NCBI GenBank assembly: GCA_030704615.1
Contig: CM060733.1
Span: forward strand, 40,424,001 to 40,488,000
From: Takakia lepidozioides
Lineage: Eukaryota > Streptophyta > Takakiopsida > Takakiales > Takakiaceae
Reading direction: 5' to 3'
DNA length: 64,000 nucleotides
Shown here: positions 44,771 to 55,300 of the stretch, piece by piece
Numbering within the stretch: the stretch's first letter is position 1
How the letters are laid out: every line of letters begins with the position of its first letter
Made by a program: the position numbers and the translations under genes
Notes under the pieces: generated by a model
Databases searched by the model: none
What the model was told of the DNA's origin: nothing
What the model saw: only the letters and a program-made list of their open reading frames with translations

Positions 44771-45122
44771 ATGTGTGGTAGAAGGACCTGTGCCTGAATT
44801 TACTGCTTTGCTAGAACAAAAGTGGGACTAGTATTTTTGTACAGGTGAACATGTTGTAGTCATGGTTGCCAGCGTATGATGAATATGTGTCTGGTTGGTG
44901 TGATCATCCAATATGGATTGATAGATAAGGTGCTTGATGTTGTGCTCAAATATTGGTAGGTGAAAAAAAACTTGCTGGAACATGTTGTCTTATGCATTTT
45001 GGTCTATATGGCAGGAAGCGAGTGTAGCGTATTCTGCCATAGTCGGAAAGGTGGATGCAATGGAAAAACAAGTCGAGCCTCAAGGGTCTGATATGCTAGA
45101 GATGAAATCATGGATGTAGAAC

Positions 45123-46074
45123 ATGATGCACTCTCAAAAGGCAATGATGCTCAAATTGGGGGTTAATGTCCCCCTGGCAAGTCCAGTGATAGCTGGCATG
45201 AATGGTTCTGGTGTCACTGTATCAAAAAGATTGGCGGAGCGTTTTGAGACCGTAACTGGCGATCAATCTCAACTCTCCCCTAACCCTATCACCGATGATG
45301 GTTTGCATTTGTCCAAGCAGTTCGCCATAGGGAAGGCAGGCACTGAGACAACAATTTCAAGTCAGCCTGCCTCTGGTACAAAGGAAGCTACTGATCATGA
45401 TGCCCGTGATATGTCTGAGAAGCTTGGTACACCGGATTCAGGTATGCATGATTCCTTGGGGAATTCAGATGGGGAGGATGGGATAGATGCTACGAAATTT
45501 CAATTGGTTGTGCATCCCACTGGGGCTGATATGTTGAAGCTAGATGAGCGTTTACAGTCTCCCCCACCTCGCAAGCACGTGCTAGTTTTGGATGTGAATG
45601 GATTGTTGTGTGAATCCATTCATGTTGCTAGTGGTCCAACAATTGGTCCCAAAGGATTTGTGGGGAGGTTGTGTGGGATGAATGGAAGCTTGAAACTTCA
45701 TTCCGATGGTGGACTTTATTTTCAAAGGGCACACTAATCTTATTTTCTAGTGGGATGCCCTTTACTGTGAAGAGCTTAGTGACCCATTGGCTAAGGGGGC
45801 TGATGCAAAGCCCATATATTTGAAGAACCTATCAAGAATGTGGGCAGAGTGGCCAGAATGGGGTCCTGAAGACACTCTTCTTGTTGATGACACACCAAGA
45901 AAGGCATCAAACAATCCTCCATTTAGTGGGATATATCCGGAGCCATGGAAAATGCGATCATCAGGGCCAAAAGATGGCTATCTACTCGATGTGTTGTGGC
46001 CGTTCTTGGAGAGGGCAAGCAAGACTCCTAGTATTCCACAGTTTCTGAAGTCTGAGCCTCTCTTTGGACAATAG
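45123..46074 (+). pseudogene. FCP1/NLI-type phosphatase fragment within CACTA-1
   Basis: FCP1/NLI-interacting-factor proteins are Mg-dependent HAD phosphatases of serine residues. After a low-complexity acidic stretch the first HAD motif appears as HVLVLDVNGLLCE (near 45580-45618), where the consensus is DxDGTL. The frame then closes at 45735-45737. After a loss of the middle of the domain, coding resumes at 45751 with WDALYCEELSDPLA, KPIYLKNLSRMWAEW and the third HAD motif TLLVDDTPRKASNNPP, followed by FSGIYPEPWKM and a TAG at 46072-46074. The segment that normally holds the RPG and WSS motifs is missing. It lies between the two halves of the TNPA-like gene on the same strand. Confidence 0.8.
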
Positions 46075-46555
46075 CCCTACAATTCTGCTCAGTGTAATCG
46101 TCAGAAAGTACAACAATGTAATGTAAGTCTGGTCCACATTTGGAATTCTTGGGTTGCTTGTGAATTGTATGAGCAGTGGGTTTCTCTTTAGTGAGCTATG
46201 TAACTAGTGTATTTCAGGTTGTAATGCCACTGAAGAAATTGTAATGGTTTGTGATATAGGGACCTATGATGAAGCGGCTCCATGTTGTCAACAAGTCAGC
46301 AGAGGAGCTGGAAAGTAGCCCTCTAAAGCAGTTCTCGCAGCCGCCTAAAAGTCAGCTTGGTGTAAGTCCATGACCTTGTACTCATCACCCCCACACTACA
46401 TTCATTGGATATCTTTTCCAATTTTTGTTTATCTGGCCACTGGAGTGTAGACTACCGTCCTTCACGTTTGTTGTATCATTGTGGTCATAGACTCCGCATC
46501 CACTGGGAGACCATTGTGAGGGATGTACTTCAGTTTATTGCCAAGGGTAGGTACA

Positions 46556-46600
46556 GAAAGTACTCATAAGACCTTGTGTTTTGGCATAGCCTTTTGGGTA
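46556..46600 (-). mobile_element. Short LINE/SINE 3'-tail-like sequence in CACTA-1
   Basis: 'gtactcataagaccttgtg' followed by 'ggcatagcctttt' resembles the 3' end of the LINE family at 10495, 54119 and 54716 ('gtactcataagacgttgtttgccgtagccttgtgg'). Only about 45 bp matches. It may be the end of a short LINE copy or of a SINE sharing that tail. Confidence 0.4.
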
Positions 46601-46624
46601 GGTAGGTAGAGAGAACGAAATTGA

Positions 46625-46735
46625 AATGTGTGTGTGTGTATGTATGTTGTTTGCTGCAACTTGTTGGCTGTAGACCTTCCTGCCTACCCTTCCTCCCTCC
46701 CCTCCCTCCATCCATCCATCCCTATTAGTAGTTGC
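46625..46735. repeat. Simple repeats (GT)n and (CCTCC)n
   Basis: A (TG)n stretch near 46627-46640 and a CCTCCCT/CATCC-rich tract near 46685-46720. Confidence 0.7.
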
Positions 46736-46845
46736 AGCCCCCCTCCCGGTACTTAAGTACTATAATGCTTGGACCTCCGTAGTCTAGCGTGCATGGTATT
46801 TTCACTCATTGTTTTTGCTGGTGGGTGCTGGGATGACAGTTTAAG

Positions 46846-47166
46846 GTGGGAGACCAAGTTCGGCTCCTTAACATGATGTCCAAACGGACAAAAGTTGGAT
46901 CAGGGATTATATGTTCTCTACAAGGTTGCAAGGTAAGTGAGGGCTACCCTGATGTGCCAGGTGAGTATGCGGCTATATACATCAAAGAGGCATACATCAC
47001 TAACGCTCCTTTACCATATCTCAACGAAGTTAAGAAACATATTTTGTTGGGGGATGTGGTAGGAAGCACCACACTTTGGAGTTTGAAGCTACTAAGACAT
47101 GAGGCTTTATTGACAAACAAAACAGTAGAACTTCCTAAATCCCTTACTTCTAGCAGTATCTGTTGA
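46846..47166 (+). pseudogene. CACTA-1 TNPA-like protein, C-terminal part
   Basis: Open segment VGDQVRLLNMMSKRTKVGSG then GEYAAIYIKEAYITNAPLPY and HILLGDVVGSTTLWSLKLL. It resembles the C-terminal domain of plant Ptta/En/Spm accessory proteins, which ends in a G-D-A-x-G-...-W pattern. It lies 0.8 kb beyond the phosphatase fragment on the same strand, so it is probably the last exon of the gene that begins near 42337. Confidence 0.5.
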
Positions 47167-48273
47167 ATCTAGTTTTTTCCAGGAAGTGCTTAGCGACATT
47201 GTGCTTGAAGAATGAAGCATATTTTGTGAATTTATATACAAAGACTGGTTTGAACACCACATGAATGTGTGTGCTGTGATTGTGATGTTGCTGTTTCTAT
47301 GGATGGCATGTTTGATTGTAGTTGTCTTTCAGACTGTATGATATTGGTGCTTCTGTCAGTCTATGCAGCAGGGTTGGTGGTAGAATCTTTCTTTGTCACA
47401 CTTTGCAACTGCCAGCAGGTTGGGGGTCCACTCTTTGGTCATTGGAAGATTAATGCGGGCTCTCCTTCCCTACAGAGGCAGTGTGTCTTGATATAGAGGG
47501 CCAATTGCTTTGCCAATTGCTGTGCTTATGAGAGCTCCACATGGTTTGTTTAAATTTCATATTAATTTACTTTAATTTACTATTTAAAATAGTCATTTGA
47601 AATTGAATAATATATAACAAATTCTAAAATCTACATGACCTATACGTGTCATTCACACATACTCCAACAAGACCACGTGACATCTGTAGTGTTGTAGTAA
47701 TATAGTCACACCCATAGTAATGTAGTCATACATGTATTCATGAAATGTGCCACATGTTATCCTCAGCGATGTATTGAGTAGTTATGTAGTCATCAGTGTA
47801 GTCACACAATGTAGTCATGTAGTCATAAAGTTACGCCTACATCACTATATTCCATCTCACGATTTGGACACGTGTCATAGCAGAAGGATTACGTGTGTCA
47901 CGCAGACAACTATCCATGTAGGCGGACTTCTGTAGTAATGTAGTTATCATGTTAGTCATGACATGTAGTCGTGTAGTCTATTGTACCATATGGAGATGAA
48001 TACACATGTCAAATCCCAAGGATCCCACGTGTCACACACAAGCCTCTCCATGTAGGCGCAATGTTGTAGTGATGTAGTCATAACTTACAGTCGTGTAGTT
48101 ATTTCTGTTATGACTACATCACCAAACCCCGCATCACTATCCCATGCCACGTCCTCAGTGACGACCATGACTTCGCACTTATCACTCCGTAGTCATGGTA
48201 GAACTGACTTCGTGTTTGTCACTGTAGAGTGAGGTAGTCATAAAAGCACTTATCACTGCAAATGCAGTGATAT
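47167..48273. repeat. CACTA-1 right subterminal region with TGTAGTCAT repeats
   Basis: From about 47690 to 48260 many copies of TGTAGTCAT/ATGTAGTCA occur in direct orientation with TGACTACA inversions. They differ from the 120 bp units at the left end. Confidence 0.75.
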
Positions 48274-48306
48274 CCATAGTCATAAAAACGTTAATCTGTA
48301 CTAGTG
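48274..48306 (-). repeat. CACTA-1 right terminal inverted repeat
   Basis: The reverse complement begins CACTAGTACAGATTAACG; it is followed by the duplication CAT at 48307-48309. Confidence 0.95.
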
Positions 48307-49163
48307 CATTCTCCAGACTTTGTTTGTTTTAATCCGGAAGGGTGGGATGGTTGCGTGGATGTGGGGGGGTGTGTCTGGGTAGTGGATGGTGGCCTTCATT
48401 TTATGAGTTATGGTTAACAGCTGCTCGAGCTGGTGTAGAAAGGGTGGCGGTATGTCTATATGTAGGGGGCGTTGGACGTGTAGGATCAAGGTTAGGGTCG
48501 GTTCTTTCCGTTTAAGGTACTTGGGAAGAGGGGGGGTATTAGCATATTTGAGTTGATTTGGATCAATTGTGGCTAGTAGTTTGACCCCTATCGAGAGGCG
48601 TAGGAGGGGATGGAGGCTATTGGGTGTGTTTTGCTATGTGACGATAAGGATTGTGGAGGTGGAGGGGGAAGAGTGAGCTGCAAAACGTGCCAGTGGAGAG
48701 CTTCGTGAGTAAGTGGGCTAGAGGGGGGGTAGGCAAAGCCCCTGCATTCCCAGATGTGTTGGGTAGCACTACTCGTGGCTCCAAAAATACAGTCTCTATG
48801 ATGTGGACTGGAGAATGTGTGCATGTCCATAGGACATGTCAGCGGACTGGAATAACGAGTGAGTGAGCTGAAAAATGTTGATAAGTAAGGAAATTATATC
48901 CTATGGTATTGTGTGATGTGTGCATGTTGTTTCAAGTCTGGCAATGGATCGTGGTTTCTTGGGTGGGGTGTCCTTGAGGTATAGGTCAACAAGCCAATAT
49001 ATTTCGGTAGCAAAGTCTTGTTTCGGGGGTTATAGAGAGTGTAAGTGTGTGTTTGTAGTAGAGTACTTTTCCCATAACCATGCAAGTCGGTTGTTGGGGA
49101 TGATTCCCATGTAGCGGCCATGTGAAGACGGGGGCCCATGTGAATAAGTGGTTGATTATGCTT
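48307..49163 (-). pseudogene. LINE-C, 5' side of the split element
   Basis: Minus-strand broken frames (for example GYGKSTLLQTHTYTLYNPRN and TPPHIHATIPPFRIKTNKVW) continue across the CACTA insertion into the sequence before YTDGS at 35960. This is the part between reverse transcriptase and RNase H. No catalytic motif remains, so the assignment rests on continuity and strand. Confidence 0.65.
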
Positions 49164-51370
49164 GAGGTCATGGTACTGTTAATGAGCTTACCAGAGAGCT
49201 ACGAGTTTTTTGTCACATCTTTGGAATCTCTAGAGTCTTTTGATCCTCAGAAACTCACTTAGGATGTTGTGGCTACTAGGTTGTTGAATGAAGAACTCAT
49301 GAGAAACGAGAAGAGTGGATCTTTTGAGTCTAAGTCGAGCAAATCAGTATTGCTTGCCCCGAAGAACATGATGGATTACAGAAAAGGCAGAGACAAGAGC
49401 AATGATATTTGCAATTATTGCAATGAGCTGGTTGGCCACTGGGCGAGAGAGTGTAAGAAGAGAAAACTCGACTGGAACAAAAAGAAGAGTGAACAGGGAA
49501 ATAGTGCTGAAACTAGTGGTGAGGCTTTTGTGTCAGATTTATCTATCTTCTCTTACTCAGACGTGTGGTACATAGACTCGGGGGCATCCACCCATTTGTC
49601 TCATCGGAGATATTGGTTCATTGAGTATGAGAGTACTATCCCACCTATCAAGATATATATCGGGGATAATTCTACTCAAGAAGCCACGAGGAAAGGAAAA
49701 ATTTCCATGACATCGATGTCGGTGGGAAGTAACACCATTGAGGCTGTACTAACCAATGTCTTACATGTCCCCGGGATAGCCAAGAACCTCTTATCTGTGA
49801 CGAAAGCAACCTCACAGGGTTATATGTTCGAGTTTGGAGAGAATAGATGTCTCATACAAAATAATAAGAAAGCGGTGGTTGGACATGGTGTCCGTGATAA
49901 GTGCCTTTACAAGTTGTTGTATACTAGCACCAAATTAGCTGTGGTGGAGAGTGTTCATTTTCCTAATGTTGGAGGACCAGACAACATCAACTTGTGGCAT
50001 CAATGGCTAGGTCACTTGAATGGAGAGAGTGTAAAGCTTGAGATAACCTTGTGTAGGGTCTTTCCATATCCACAAAGTTGAGTTTACATTCTGTGAGAGT
50101 TGTGTACAAGGGAAGCATTATAGGGAACCATTTCCAAAGGAAGGAGGTATTCGGACGACGGAGCTTCTTGGACCAGTTTGTAATGGCATATGGGGACCAG
50201 CAAAAGTGACTTCTTTGTTGGAGCAAGATACTTCGTGTCATTCACAGACCATTTCTCCTGAAAATCATTTTGTTATTTTTTGAAAAGCAAAGCCGAATGT
50301 TTTTCAAAATTTGAGCAATTCAAAGTTTTTGCGGAAAATCAAAATGGGAAGGAGATGAAGAAAATTCATGTCGAAAGAATTCAATCGTTCTTGAAACTTC
50401 ATGGAATCCAGCAACAGACGTCTACACCGTACAGCCCCCAGCAAAATGGAGTCGCTGAGCGCTTAAATCGGAATAAAGTGGAATCTGCCCGTTGTATGCT
50501 TTTCCAACAGTCGTCAAAATATTAGGCGGAGGCTATTAGCACAGCTGCATATCTCAAAGCACGAAGTCCCCACAAATCTGTTGAAGGGAAGATGCCTGAG
50601 GAGGTATGTAATAGGAGAAAACCAACAGTAAAGCATTTGAGGTTTTTGGTTGTGAGGCTTATGTTCACAAGCCTGATCAATTGAGGACCAAACTTGAGCC
50701 TAAGAGTACAAAATGTATTAAATTTGTGGGATATAGTTTGGATTCAAAACCTTACAGGTTAATCAATAAAGCTACATGGACGTTGATCATCAGCCGTGAT
50801 GTGGTGTTCAATGAAGAAACCAACATTAGCTCAAATGACAATTTTTCGGGTAGAGAGGATGAAAGTCAAGTGGAATCTAAGTCGAAGGGAAAAGAGATTG
50901 TTGAATTTGATGACAGATCAAACGACGGGGGAGCCATCACCACAAACCCCGTTGAGAGATGAATCATCACCTCCTCGACTTGTTGTTGATTTGCAGATTC
51001 CTCCACCAACTAGAGAGGAATCTGCAGAGACATCCAAAGATATCTCCCCGTAAGTCTACCCAAGTAAAGGGAGCACCGTCAAAACTTGTTGACATTGCTT
51101 GTGTCGCAACAGGAGAAGAGCCGCTGACTTTGAGAGAAGCCCTTCAAAGGAAAGATGCCAAAGAGTGGAAGCATGCAGCTGAATACAATTCTCTTATGCA
51201 AAATGGCACGTGGCTTTTACATAGCTTCCAAAAGGCAAAAAGGCCATAGACAATAAATGGGTCTTCAAAATTAAGCGGAAATCAAACGGCGAAGTGGATA
51301 GGTATAAGGCAAGGCTCGTGACTACGGGTTTCCTTCAAACACGGGGTGACATAACTCAAATTCAATGGAA
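49164..51370 (+). pseudogene. Copia-3 gag end, protease, integrase and start of reverse transcriptase
   Basis: Continues the gag left at 34395 with LMSLPESYEFFVTSLESLES. A knuckle reads CNYCNELVGHWAREC, with one residue more than the usual CX2CX4HX4C. The protease core WYIDSGASTHLS is intact. Integrase follows with LWHQWLGHLNGES and, after frameshifts, PYSPQQNGVAERLNRN. The polymerase start is NGTWLL then KWVFKIKRKSNGEVDRYKAR and GFLQTRGD. The element ends there: the catalytic reverse transcriptase, RNase H and any 3' LTR are missing. Frameshifts occur near 50045, 50270 and 50640. Confidence 0.88.
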
Positions 51371-52334
51371 GAATGCCTGTGAATTTTTGACACTCCTCAT
51401 TATGACAAGACCAACCAAAATTCGCATCATTGTTCTACCATGTGAAGCATGTTGGGGGCTGGAAAGCTCAAAGTATACTGACCCATTTGCCTAACCAGTA
51501 AGCAAATGGCTGAAGTCAATAATTTTCAATGTAACTTAAGAACAGCTGGACGCTTTACACCAAGACTACTTTCACCGAGTGCCTCATAGGAGCGGCCCAA
51601 ATGATTTTGACTGCGGTTTTCATGGCCTGCTTGCGAGAAAAGGTAAGTGAGTGATTGAGTGACCGATTCAGACATTGTTCTCAAAAGCGTCACAAAGAAT
51701 TGCGACGTGTTTTTGTTCGACAGGGCCCAATCTACAGGTGGCGATTGCGTTATGTTGTGGGGCGTTCGGATTCGTTGACGGCTCGTTTGCTGGACACGTC
51801 TTGAATTTCACTGTTCGGAGCTCGGGGAGAGAATCTAAGAGAGAAACGGGACGTACTCAGCCCGGGGCATCTGCAGCTGGACACCGACCAACGATTCTAT
51901 GTATATTCTCTGGGGAAGGTGAGATCCTCGAGCTGCAGAATTCCAGGGTTTTTAGATTACCTTGGTAGTAAGGGTAGATCCAGCGAGCATAACGCTCACA
52001 CGTAATTGCTGCCAGCTGGTTTACGTTGTTGGTCGGTCCTAGGTAGTTGCCACACTCGTTAAGCTATGCCTTGGTGATTGGCCTGTGTTGATAATCAAAG
52101 AGCTCGGAGTGCTCTGAGGACAGTATTTCCGTCTCAGTATGTGCGCTTGGCCTGCAAGTCTCTTGGGTTGCACTTCCTTTCTTTCATCTCTCTCTCTCAG
52201 GCTCACACTGGGAGTGATTTGTCTGTTAATCCCACATTCTTGCGGCCCATTTGAATAACTAGGAATTCTCGTCCTCCTTCAGTACAAAGGCTCCATCTTC
52301 TTACACTGTCTGTCGGTTTTGACACATTCCGACA
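51371..52334 (+). promoter_or_regulatory. Upstream region of the ERD7 gene
   Basis: Between the copia-3 remnant and the ERD7 start codon there is no coding signal. A CT-rich stretch (about 52178-52200, ctttcatctctctctctcag) lies 135 bp before the ATG and fits a plant 5' leader. No convincing TATA box was found. An intron in the leader is possible because the CT stretch ends in CAG. Confidence 0.4.
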
Positions 52335-55300
52335 ATGCAGTGGATCAAGAAGCACGTTGGTCATGGGGAGGATACGGGGAAGCAGGAGCAGGCTCCTTTC
52401 ATCATTGGGTCCGACAAATGGATGGGCAGCACCGCGCAGCAGAACCAAAATCAAAGCCCAGGGTCGTCCGGTCCCCCTCAAGAAACTTCAGAATTAAGCC
52501 CATCGTCACCGCCAGAAAGCGGAAACTCTCCAGTAACTGGGTCACAGTCTGTGGGCGATGCAGGGACAAATACAGAGAACCCGGAAGTCACACAATACAC
52601 CCCAGAAAGCGGCTCAAAAAACACTGCCACCAACCGGCCGTCGAATTACCCCGAAATTTACCAAGGAGGTGCAGCAGAGGTGAATAATGATCAAGCTGTG
52701 GGTTCCACAACGGATGCTCTGAAAGAGCTGTCGGTTGATAGAGAGAAAGAAGGGGGAAAGGGCGAAGTGGAATCATCTGCAGAAGTTTTGGTGAAGATTG
52801 GGGGCGCAATTGTCCACTTGATTGATGAACAGGAGAGCCCTCACTTGGTTACTGGAGATTTTTCAGTCATCCGAATCAATCAGCAGGGAAATGGGATCGT
52901 TGTGTTCATCCATGTTGGAGACAGCCTTAGTTGGCCAGTGATGAAAGATTCGCCTACTGTGAAGCTTGATCCAACCCACTATTTTTTCACCCTTCCTGTG
53001 CCTCCTGCAGTGGATGAAGTAGAGATTGACGGCAATGGCGGTTCTGGAAAGGTATGTTCTACAGTTTTTTGCTGTTGTTTCTTTGGGTCATGTGTCTGAA
53101 CCCAGTTGAATTTACCTACTGTGAGGTAGGAACCTGTACCGTTATGATTTTGTTGACGAGCCCCTGCTCGGTTTGGATGAAGCACAAGTGAGGCCGAATG
53201 CCTCTTCAAGAGGGAAGAACGATTGTTGATTTATGACGTCCACAGGACTCCTGAAGTGGAGAAGAGTTCTACTCATGAAAATTGCGGGCACCCAACACTA
53301 AAGGAATGTGAGAAGACTACAATCGACACAATCATATGAGGAAAAGGGGGAGGACTGAAGGAGAGAACTTGGGGGTGACTAACATTTTGGAAGGTAGTTG
53401 GATTTTCTAAATGTTAAATGTGAGTTTGTGTGTGTGAAATACTGCTGTCATGTCAAGACAGGATATAACTGATTTATCCAAAATCATTCCAGAATATCTC
53501 TCTTTTATTTTTGGCTTACCTTTATTCAAGGGGGGGGAAGTAGAGACTACGTCCCTTCTAGTTCCCACAACCAGAGAAGTTAACACCACCTTGTTAGTCC
53601 AGCACTAGAAAAACAAGACTACCGTGCATCAGACACTACCCAAACCAAAGCCAAAGCTGCCAAACACGGGTTTCAGAGCTATGATAGAACTATACGAAGC
53701 AACCGAACCTCATATACAAGGTTGGGAGAAGAAAGTCATTAGCACTCCTAGCTATCAAGGCAAAGGTGAAGCCTCACCTGCTCCCATCCTATCCAGAGCC
53801 ACAAACAATAGTTGGTGAGAAATAGCAGGCTTCGTCAGCCTCACTTAGTTGTTATCCATGTACACCAAGAAAGATAGGACAAAGGAGCAATGTCTAAATG
53901 TCCGATGAACGGTAAAAACATGAAGACAGACAAGTGGATACAGGCAAAACTATATTTCAGAGATAGAGAAGGTACTCTTAAGATGTTTGCAGTAGCCTTG
54001 TGCCCGCCCAGTTTGGAACAAGAGGCAACATGCACTACCTTTGCGAGAGGCTCACTCCAGCGTGGGACTTGACTTGATATAAGCAATTAGTTTAGGGTTT
54101 AAGGTTAGGGGGGAGAGATTGTACTCATAAGACGTTGTTTGCCGTAGCCTTGTGGCCATTGACCCCGCGCCCAGTTTGAGCGGGAACAAAAGGGACAGAA
54201 CCTACCTCTGTCAGGGGCTGACGTTGGTAGTAAGACTTACCTCCATATAAAGAATTAATCCGGGTTTTCCAGATATCCTCTAGAAAACCCTTCACACAAG
54301 CATCAATCTGCTGTGTGTGATTTGCCCAAAAACTAGGCCTCAGGAGGGCCTGGGCTTTTGGCTCAGCCTCGAGACTTTCAAAGTTGGTAAACAGGGGTAC
54401 AGGCACAATTCCCTTAATAGATTTGAAGAGAGCGTCTCTTTGGTGAGAGAACCGCGGACAGTGTATCAGAAAATGAATACTGTCTTCAGATTGCCCACAC
54501 AACGGGCAATTGCACTCTCCCTTTCCTCTCTGCTTCTGTTTGCTGTTCAAAGGTAGGCTTCCTGCCCTGAGTTTAAATTTCAGTCTAGTGCCGAGAGTGG
54601 GTAGACCCTTGAGGTCATCCAAGATGTCCTCCCCCATGTCACAGACTGGAAACAAGTTCAGGGAAGTTTTCTGCCTAACTTCATTGTTAGGGGGGAGAGA
54701 GACAGAGAGAGAGAATGTACTCATCAGACGTTGTTTGCCGTAGCCTTGTGGCCATTGACCCCGCGCCCAGTTTGAGCGGAACACAAAGGGACAGAACCTA
54801 CCTCTGTCAGGGGCTGACGTCGGTAGTAAGACTTACCTTGGTGTAAAACATTGATCCGGGTTTTCCAGATATCCTCTAGAAAACCCTTCACACAAGCATC
54901 AATCTGCTGTGTGTGGTTTGCCCAATAACTAGGCCCCTGATTTTTGCTCAGCCTCGAGACTTTCAAAGTTGGTAAACAGAGGTACAGCCACAATTCCCTT
55001 GATAGATTTGAGGAGAGCGTCTCTCTGGTGAGAGAACCCCGGACAGTGAATCAGGAAATTAATATTGTCTTCGGGTTGCCCACACAACGGGCTTCTGTTT
55101 GCTGTTCAAAGGTAGGCTTCCTGCCCTGAGTTTAAATGTCAGTCTAGTGCCAAGAGTGGGTAGACCCTTGAGGTCATCCATGATGTCCTTCCCCATGTCA
55201 CAGACTGGAAACAAGTTCAGGGAGGTTTTCTGCCTAACTTCATTTTCATCAGACAATTTCCTGGCAACATGGCTTTAGACACTACAGCCTCTAAGTCAGA

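Larger units (their letters stand above)
36070..48306. mobile_element. CACTA-1: complete En/Spm-type transposon carrying host genes (12.2 kb)
   Basis: Terminal inverted repeats of 33 bp with one mismatch lie at 36070-36102 and 48274-48306 (CACTAC/GTACAGATTAACG...). An exact 3 bp duplication CAT stands at 36067-36069 and 48307-48309, the CACTA standard. The host DNA is LINE-C: coding of the same LINE is found on both sides. Inside are subterminal repeats, a protein-kinase-like gene (minus), a hairpin-repeat array, a TNP2 transposase (minus), a TNPA-like gene (plus) and an FCP1-type phosphatase fragment (plus). TNP2 is broken, so the element is now non-autonomous although its ends look mobile. 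Confidence 0.95.
34396..49163 (-). mobile_element. LINE-C inserted in copia-3 (itself split by CACTA-1)
   Basis: The LINE lies on the minus strand in two parts: 49163-48307 (5' side) and 36069-34396 (3' side). Imperfect 12 bp flanks AAGGTCATTGTA (34384-34395) and GAGGTCATGGTA (49164-49175) are candidate target duplications. The reading frame of copia-3 gag continues across the insertion. The 3' end, read on the minus strand, is a C-rich and G-rich segment ending ...ggcttcggccaaagtc. The copy is 5'-truncated: no endonuclease or complete reverse transcriptase is present. Net LINE length without the CACTA element is about 2.5 kb. Confidence 0.8.
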
